Below, in pieces: positions 53,126 through 64,000 of a stretch of 64,000 bases of DNA; position 1 is the stretch's first letter, and the number at the start of each line of letters is the position of its first letter. The notes below the pieces were generated by a model that saw nothing but the letters and a program-made list of their open reading frames with translations, had not been told where the DNA came from and did no database searches. Origin of the DNA: Glandiceps talaboti. Taxonomy: Eukaryota > Hemichordata > Enteropneusta > Spengelidae. Both the position numbers and the translations under genes were made by a program. The DNA lies in assembly GCF_964340395.1 (NCBI RefSeq), contig NC_135557.1:3632216-3696215 (forward strand), in the 5' to 3' direction.

Positions 53126-53133
53126 TGACGTCA
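53126..53133. promoter_or_regulatory. Perfect CRE palindrome between two arrays
   Basis: TGACGTCA within the 12-bp palindrome GATGACGTCATC (53,124-53,135), in the short unique spacer between the 59-bp and 44-bp arrays. A match to the CREB/ATF consensus; no gene start is nearby, so function is doubtful. Confidence 0.3.
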
Positions 53134-53139
53134 TCACCA

Positions 53140-56037
53140 CATATTACAATGCTTGTCTACACATGATATGTAGAGTTCTATAGCATATTACATTGCTTGT
53201 CTATACATGATATGTAGAGTTCTATAGCATATTACAATGCTTGTCTATACATGATATGTAGAGTTCTATAGCATATTACAATGCTTGTCTACACATGATA
53301 TGTAGAGTTCTATAGCATATTACAATGCTTGTCTACACATGATGTGTAGAGTTCTATAGCATATTACATTGCTTGTCTACACATGATATGTAGAGTTCTA
53401 TAGCATATTACAATGCTTGTCTATACATGATATGTAGAGTTCTATAGCATATTACAATGCTTGTCTATACATGATATGTAGAGTTCTATAGCATATTACA
53501 TTGCTTGTCTACACATGATATGTAGAGTTCTATAGCATATTACATTGCTTGTCTATACATGATATGTAGAGTTCTATAGCATATTACAATGCTTGTCTAC
53601 ACATGATATGTAGAGTTCTATAGCATATTACAATGCTTGTCTACACATGATGTGTAGAGTTCTATAGCATATTACATTGCTTGTCTACACATGATATGTA
53701 GAGTTCTATAGCATATTACAATGCTTGTCTATACATGATATGTAGAGTTCTATAGCATATTACATTGCTTGTCTATACATGATATGTAGAGTTCTATAGC
53801 ATATTACATTGCTTGTCTACACATGATATGTAGAGTTCTATAGCATATTACATTGCTTGTCTATACATGATATGTAGAGTTCTATAGCATATTACAATGC
53901 TTGTCTACACATGATATGTAGAGTTCTATAGCATATTACAATGCTTGTCTACACATGATGTGTAGAGTTCTATAGCATATTACATTGCTTGTCTACACAT
54001 GATATGTAGAGTTCTATAGCATATTACAATGCTTGTCTATACATGATATGTAGAGTTCTATAGCATATTACATTGCTTGTCTATACATGATATGTAGAGT
54101 TCTATAGCATATTACATTGCTTGTCTACACATGATATGTAGAGTTCTATAGCATATTACATTGCTTGTCTACACATGATATGTAGAGTTCTATAGCATAT
54201 TACATTGCTTGTCTACACATGATATGTAGAGTTCTATAGCATATTACATTGCTTGTCTATACATGATATGTAGAGTTCTATAGCATATTACATTGCTTGT
54301 CTACACATGATATGTAGAGTTCTATAGCATATTACATTGCTTGTCTATACATGATATGTAGAGTTCTATAGCATATTACAATGCTTGTCTATACATGATA
54401 TGTAGAGTTCTATAGCATATTACAATGCTTGTCTATACATGATATGTAGAGTTCTATAGCATATTACATTGCTTGTCTATACATGATATGTAGAGTTCTA
54501 TAGCATATTACAATGCTTGTCTATACATGATATGTAGAGTTCTATAGCATATTACATTGCTTGTCTATACATGATATGTAGAGTTCTATAGCATATTACA
54601 TTGCTTGTCTATACATGATATGTAGAGTTCTATAGCATATTACATTGCTTGTCTACACATGATATGTAGAGTTCTATAGCATATTACATTGCTTGTCTAT
54701 ACATGATATGTAGAGTTCTATAGCATATTACATTGCTTGTCTATACATGATATGTAGAGTTCTATAGCATATTACAATGCTTGTCTATACATGATATGTA
54801 GAGTTCTATAGCATATTACATTGCTTGTCTATACATGATATGTAGAGTTCTATAGCATATTACAATGCTTGTCTATACATGATATGTAGAGTTCTATAGC
54901 ATATTACAATGCTTGTCTATACATGATATGTAGAGTTCTATAGCATATTACATTGCTTGTCTACACATGATGTGTAGAGTTCTATAGCATATTACATTGC
55001 TTGTCTATACATGATATGTAGAGTTCTATAGCATATTACAATGCTTGTCTATACATGATATGTAGAGTTCTATAGCATATTACAATGCTTGTCTATACAT
55101 GATGTGTAGAGTTCTATAGCATATTACAATGCTTGTCTATACATGATATGTAGAGTTCTATAGCATATTACATTGCCTGTCTACACATGATGTGGAGTTC
55201 TATAGCATATTACATTGCTTGTCTATACATGATATGTAGAGTTCTATAGCATATTACAATGCTTGTCTATACATGATGTGTAGAGTTCTATAGCATATTA
55301 CAATGCTTGTCTATACATGATGTGTAGAGTTCTATAGCATATTACAATGCTTGTCTATACATGATATGTAGAGTTCTATAGCATATTACATTGCTTGTCT
55401 ACACATGATGTGTAGAGTTCTATAGCATATTACATTGCTTGTCTATACATGATATGTAGAGTTCTATAGCATATTACAATGCTTGTCTATACATGATGTG
55501 TAGAGTTCTATAGCATATTACATTGCTTGTCTATACATGATATGTAGAGTTCTATAGCATATTATAATGCTTGTCTATACATGATGTGTAGAGTTCTATA
55601 GCATATTACAATGCTTATCTATACATGATGTGTAGAGTTCTATGGCATATTACAATGCTCGTCTATACATGATGTGTATAGTTCTATGGCATATTACAAT
55701 GCTTGTCTACACATGATGTGTAGAGTTCTATAGCATATTACAATGCTTGTCTATACATGATGTGTAGAGTTCTATGGCATATTACATTGCTTGTCTACAC
55801 ATGTGTAGAGTTCTATAGCATATTACAATGCTTGTCTACACATGATGTGTAGAGTTCTATAGCATATTACAATGCTTGTCTACACATGATGTGTAGAGTT
55901 CTATGGCATATTGCAATGCTTGTCTATACATGATGTGTAGAGTCCTATAGCATATTACATTGCTTGTCTACACATGATGTGTAGAGTTCTATAGCATATT
56001 ACAATGCTTGTCTACACATGTGTAGAGTTCTATGGCA
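53140..56037. repeat. Minisatellite, 44-bp unit, about 66 copies
   Basis: Units are ATTACAATGCTTGTCTACAC, ATGATATGTAGAGTTCTATA, GCAT, with ATTACATTGC, CTATACATG and GATGTGTAG variants. Variant units with CTACACATGATGTGTAG form a perfect 7-bp stem with a TGA loop. The array resumes at 57,846 after the LINE. Divergence increases toward the 3' end (ATGGCATATT, GATGTGG, CTACACATGTGTAG). Confidence 0.97.
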
Positions 56038-57845
56038 AGTGATCAATGAAGTTCTAAATAAAACTACTAACAATTAAACTCTCTCCACGTAAAATAAACT
56101 CCCAGATTTCTGGTAAAGGTGCTGTAACCCAAAGTCTTGATATCGCTGACGAATTTAACGAGTTCTTTGTAAATATTGGCACCAATCTAGCAGCAGGCAT
56201 TACTTCATCTACTAACTTCTCTCAGTATCTTTGTGGCAACTATCCTGAGTCAATTTTCTTTCACCCAGTGACCGAACAAGATGTCCTGAATGAAATTAAC
56301 AGTCTTGACCCACGCAAAGCCGTTGGCCTTGATAAAATTCATCCAAAATTAGTTATACATGCTGGAAATGTTATTTCAAGCCCCCTTGCACATGTTATCA
56401 ACTGTTCACTGAGCCAAGGGATTTTTCCTAGTTCACTAAAAATAGCCAAAATAATACCAATCTATAAAAAAGGCAACGCTGAAGAAATCAATAACTACAG
56501 ACCTATTTCAATTCTTCCAATTTTCAGTAAAATCTTTGAATCTATCATTAACAAGCAACTTGTTCACTATCTTGACATTAAACATATACTCATTAACACA
56601 CAATTCGGCTTCCGTAAGAAATTTAGTACAAAGCTTGACATGAATTTATTGAAATTTATCAAGGATAATAATATAAACCTTACCCAAACCAATTGTGACT
56701 TTCAAAAGGTTTATGATTGGTGTCAAGCAAATAAACTTACGATCAATGCTGAAAAAACAAATTACATGATTATTAATACACCCCACAGGAAAATCTCAGT
56801 TGAGGGTAATATAGGAATAGACGGGAATGAAATACAGTGCGTCATGTCATCAACCTATCTAGGAGTTACTCTTGATCGCAATCTTACATGGAAATCACAT
56901 ATCCAAAATGTTGTTAATGCTATCACCCGAAAAGTTGGACTTATTGCACAGTTGCGACACTATGTACCGAAAGCCATTCTCTTGTTATTATATAACACAC
57001 TCATTCTACCACACATTACTTACTGCCTAGAAATATGGGGTAATACCTATGCAACTTCCTTACAGCCAATACTTTTACTTCAAAAGAAAATTGCTCGCCT
57101 CATTACTTTTTCTGACTTTCATGCTCATAGCGACCCTCTTTTCAGACAACTTGGTATTTTAGACATTTATAAACTAAGTAAACTGCACACATTTTCATCT
57201 TTGACTTGTTGAATAATCACTTTGCCCATGATATAACACATTACTTTAAAAAACCTCCTCACATGTATCCCACCCGTTTCGCGACTCAAAATAATTTCTC
57301 TGTCCCTAAAGTTAGCTTATCTCATAGTCAACACAATATCAAGTATGCAGCTGTAACACACTGGAATTCACTCCCAGACTACATAAAAAACATATCCTAC
57401 AGACATTCATTCAAACATGCCTTAAAAGCTTACTTACTTCAATAAGTAAGTAAGTACTTAGTAAAGTACTTAGTAATAGGTACTTCAATGTATGTATGTA
57501 TGTCTATCTTGCTGTTTTTGTTGTTGTTGTTGTTGTTGTTGTAAATCCTATTTATTCGTTCATGCAAAGCATTATCTTGACAATTATTCTTATCACATTT
57601 TGTTTATTTTTCCGCTACCCGAGTTTTACCCAGTATTTTCGACTTTATAACTCATTCTGTAAGGGTTGTGGGCTTGACTAGTTCTGTAGAACTATTCCTA
57701 CAACCCCCACCAGGTCCATGTAATTACTGATGTACATGTATTTGATTGAATATTCTTTGACTTAATTTAATTTATATATTTTGTTAATTTATTTGTTATG
57801 TATGTTTTTTTCCTGGTGAAATCAATAAACCAAACCAATAAACCA
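56038..57845 (+). mobile_element. LINE (non-LTR retrotransposon, CR1/Jockey-like group), 5' truncated and internally deleted
   Basis: The element splits one 44-bp satellite unit exactly: ...CTATGGCA on the left and TATTACAATGC on the right are in register, with no target duplication visible. It has a decayed reverse transcriptase ORF (56,058-57,445), a 3' UTR with (GTT)n at about 57,520-57,541, and a tail of two AATAAACCAAACC repeats plus AAT instead of poly-A. Short tandem 3' repeats, 5' truncation and lack of TSD are usual for CR1/L2-type LINEs. The endonuclease region is missing. Confidence 0.9.
56058..57445 (+). pseudogene. LINE reverse transcriptase ORF2 remnant, palm domain deleted and frameshifted
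   Basis: The frame from 56,058 to 57,212 reads FNEFFVNIGTNLA, LDPRKAVGLDKIHPKL, NNYRPISILPIFSKIFE and QFGFRKKFST (RT fingers, motifs 0-2). It then jumps at about 56,640-56,700 straight to WCQANKLTINAEKTNYMII and STYLGVTLDRNLTWKSHI (thumb region). The stretch that should hold the catalytic aspartates (the DxxKAFD and F/YxDD motifs) is absent, so it cannot be active. The frame shifts near 57,206 and continues as LNNHFAHDITHYF to NSLPDYIKNIS and stop at 57,445, the usual C-terminal tail. A further frameshift at about 56,055 joins an upstream INEVLNKTTNN piece. There is no ATG at the open frame's start. Confidence 0.9.
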
Positions 57846-57913
57846 AACCAATATTACAATGCTTGTCTACACATGATGTGTAGAGTTCTATAGCATATTA
57901 CATTGCTTGTCTG
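57846..57913. repeat. 44-bp minisatellite, continuation after the LINE
   Basis: About one and a half further units (TATTACAATGCTTGTCTACA onward) of the array at 53,140-56,037, ending at TTGCTTGTCTG before unique DNA. Confidence 0.95.
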
Positions 57914-58165
57914 CTCTTAATGGTGTCTTTTGAAAAATGGATGCTTACTTCAGCTTAGTGTGCTGTCACTGACAGTGGAGCTAAAAACTTGTGGGGATAA
58001 TGTAATGTGAAAAACAGTCATAACCTTCACAAGGGGTTTTGGGTTTTGGTCAAATATTTGCAATGCAGTATCACAGTTCATGGTCAAATATTTGCAATGC
58101 AGTATCACAGTTCTTGAAAGATTCATTCTAAATTAAGATGCACTACAAATAACTCAGCACAAAGA
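57914..58165. other. Spacer between the satellite and the SDHD 3' end
   Basis: Unique DNA with one 33-bp-spaced duplication near 58,048-58,110 (GGTCAAATATTTGCAATGCA twice). No gene seen. Confidence 0.6.
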
Positions 58166-58185
58166 CAACTCTACAGTGAAATAGT

Positions 58186-58191
58186 TTTATT
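58186..58191 (-). terminator. Polyadenylation signal, probable SDHD 3' end
   Basis: TTTATT on the plus strand is AATAAA in SDHD orientation, about 830 bp past the stop codon. The 3' UTR (59,017 to about 58,170) would then contain the ATCCAAGATGGC repeats. Confidence 0.45.
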
Positions 58192-58794
58192 CATTTTGCC
58201 AGTGAACACTCCAGCTACATTAGTGTCTATTAATGTCAACAAAAAAGACACAATTTATTCTCTGCTAGTCTCTATCACACATTGTAAACTGGTCCCACAA
58301 TGAAAAACAAACACACTCTAATACACTATGCAAAGTAGCTGTTCAAAACTATTACAATCCAATTAATGTATACATACTATAATATTGACAATGATTACAA
58401 TAACATACATAGCACAGCTGACTTCAAATTTCTATAAAAAGCACCAAAAAATGATTCTTCATCTAGAAAAAACCTTGAAAATAAATTGGCTAAATTGATT
58501 AGATCAATAGATTCCATGATAACTAAATCTACACTACAGTACACCTAAATATCGTACATCAGCACTGAAATCTTATTGTAAGGCAAGTAAATAGGTGGCT
58601 TGCATTGAAGGCGCTTGGCTTTCATTTACAATCTATCACACAAATCATTTCACTCCTACCCTGTTTTCTCTTGCAATGATTGCTTCTGTCTTTGTACTGA
58701 TATAATGGTACTATAGTGAATGTGATGCAAACTCTCTTGCCCTTATCTTGTCAATTTTGTTTGGTTTCTCATTGTTGACATTTAATTTACAGAC

Positions 58795-58920
58795 AGCCAT
58801 CTTGGATCTTAACAGCCATCTTGGATAATGTAGTATAGATAATTATCGACCATCTTGGATGGTGCATTATGGATTCACTGTGTTTAATAAGTGGCCATCT
58901 TGGATAATGTATTGTGGGTA
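58795..58920 (-). repeat. Four copies of ATCCAAGATGGC in the SDHD 3' UTR
   Basis: On the plus strand GCCATCTTGGAT or ACCATCTTGGAT occurs four times (starting near 58,796, 58,814, 58,849 and 58,893), usually followed by AATGTA. In SDHD orientation the core is ATCCAAGATGGC, a YY1-type word; three copies keep the full GGC and one has GGT. Confidence 0.85.
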
Positions 58921-59017
58921 AAAGATGCACATATACTTTTGAAAGCAATATCTAGATTTCAACCAGCCAAATTATCATACAAAGAATTTACAAATACGTT
59001 TTTAAGATAACTATTTT

Positions 59018-62892
<3,875 letters not shown>

Positions 62893-62921
62893 TTTGTCTT
62901 TAAGCAAAGTTGTGTACGAGA

Positions 62922-62931
62922 TCTCGCGAGA
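62922..62931. promoter_or_regulatory. TCTCGCGAGA palindromic promoter element of SDHD
   Basis: A perfect TCTCGCGAGA lies 30 bp upstream of the SDHD ATG, in a locally CpG-rich patch of AT-rich DNA. This motif marks TATA-less housekeeping promoters in vertebrates. The transcription start is probably close to it. Confidence 0.55.
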
Positions 62932-62959
62932 CCTTGCCGAGAATACAAGTATTGTGCGA

Positions 62960-63184
62960 GGTTTCGTAATATTTTATATCGGCAAATCAAAGGCGTACGT
63001 ACACACCTTGCTTATACAACAGGGGATTTCACGCGATTTTATTCTTTTCACGAAAACGTGTATATTGACTTTTAATCATCTCTAAAAAAAAAATTTAAAA
63101 AAAGAAGATTTTTGAAATTGCAAAAAAGGTACAGTGCTTTGACATAAAATTTAAGATATAAAATAAAAGGAAGATAAAGAAGCC
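62960..63184. other. Region upstream of SDHD
   Basis: Short spacer with A-rich runs near 63,085-63,130. No feature beyond the probable promoter edge. Confidence 0.5.
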
Positions 63185-63620
63185 GAGATCCATTTAAATG
63201 AGTTAGTATGGGGGTAAAATGAGTTAGTATGAGGGTAAAATGAGTTAGTATGAGGGTGAAATGAGTTAGTATGAGGGTAAAATGAGTTAGTATGAGGGTG
63301 AAATGAGTCAGTATGAGGGTGAAATGAGTTAGTATGAGGGTGAAATGAGTTAGTATGAGGGTAAAATGAGTTAGTATGAGGGTAAAATGAGTTAGTATGA
63401 GGGTAAAATGAGTTAGTATGAGGGTAAAATGAGTAAGTATGAGGGTAAAATGAGTTAGTATGAGGGTAAAATGAGTCCGTATGAGGGTAAAATGAGTTAG
63501 TATGAGGGTAAAATGAGTTAGTATGAGGATAAAATGAGTTAGTATGAGGGTAAAATGAGTTAGTATGAGGGTAAAATGAGTTAGTATGAGGGTGAAATGA
63601 GTTAGTATGAGGATAAAATT
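63185..63620. repeat. Minisatellite, 21-bp unit, about 20 copies
   Basis: Units are AAAATGAGTTAGTATGAGGG plus T, with GTGAAATGAG, GAGTCAG, GAGTAAG and GAGGATA variants. It begins about 300 bp upstream of the SDHD start codon. Confidence 0.96.
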
Positions 63621-64000
63621 GAGAATACTGCGAAATAGTTGAGCATACTAAGGTCTTTCGCTTGTTGAAAGCAAAAAATCTGGACTTATGGCATGTATAT
63701 TACGTTATAGCGCCACCTTGAGTTGACTCCATGGTCAGGATAAAGTTTTCAAAATATTTATCATGGCGCTCTTAACAGTAGAAAAAAATCCTTGTCCCCT
63801 GGAGGATTTGTTTTAAATGTTTTGTTTAGTAATATTCTTCCATCAGTTAATTTTATTTGAAGAACAAATACTAGTAAATACTTATAACAAGTTTTACATT
63901 TACCCAAACTTGTAAAAAAGATTATTACATCAATTAATTGTACATACAGCTTTGTGTTCATTGTGTTGTCTCATTGTCAAGGTCTGGTTTAAGACAATTT
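63621..64000. other. Right edge of the window
   Basis: No supported feature. A 66-codon minus-strand frame at 63,761-63,961 has no recognisable domain and no splice context. Confidence 0.5.

Noticed and set aside
53140-56037. CRISPR array
   Set aside because: Contiguous units with no unique spacers; a eukaryotic minisatellite.
57496-57681. Hydrophobic 61-codon frame with a Val run
   Set aside because: Translation of (GTT)n in the LINE 3' UTR.

Overview
The window is animal (metazoan) nuclear DNA. Genes are split by GT-AG introns, the sequence is AT-rich, and tandem repeats and transposon remnants fill most of it. The two recognisable housekeeping proteins are close to their vertebrate counterparts. 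The LINE, Tigger and Mutator-like remnants and the poly-C repeats would fit a marine invertebrate bilaterian, but I cannot name a species from sequence alone.

Layout. (1) 1-2.7 kb: a 55-58-bp minisatellite, then the first coding exon of a minus-strand gene with a Cys-rich N-terminus like that of the ciliary SAXO (stabiliser of axonemal microtubules) family; the rest of that gene lies to the left. (2) 3.27-5.58 kb: a 42-44-bp minisatellite. (3) 8.12-38.07 kb: a complete plus-strand gene for the PP2A scaffold subunit A (PPP2R1A), 14 coding exons and 588 residues, every splice junction readable. Its introns hold many minisatellites and at least six inverted-repeat or TIR transposons. (4) 38.14-53.11 kb: a 15-kb array of a 59-bp unit with higher-order structure. 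(5) 53.14-57.91 kb: a second array (44-bp unit) interrupted in register by a dead LINE at 56,038-57,845. (6) 58.17-62.9 kb: a complete minus-strand SDHD gene (succinate dehydrogenase membrane anchor), 4 coding exons and 156 residues. (7) 63.2-63.6 kb: a 21-bp minisatellite upstream of SDHD.

The three host genes are unrelated in function: a putative ciliary protein, a phosphatase scaffold, and a respiratory complex II subunit. The SAXO-like gene and PPP2R1A are divergent; PPP2R1A and SDHD are convergent, separated by about 20 kb of satellite. I found no RNA genes, CRISPR arrays or operon-like arrangement.

The most unusual observations are: an intronic minisatellite in PPP2R1A intron 10 that carries about 15 exact copies of the neighbouring exon's splice donor; a 15-kb minisatellite with a 6.5-6.6-kb higher-order duplication; two foldback/TIR elements with exact 9-10-bp target duplications; a Tigger remnant that retains only an intact DNA-binding-domain ORF; and a cluster of DR1-type TGACCTTTGACCT motifs in the PPP2R1A 3' UTR.
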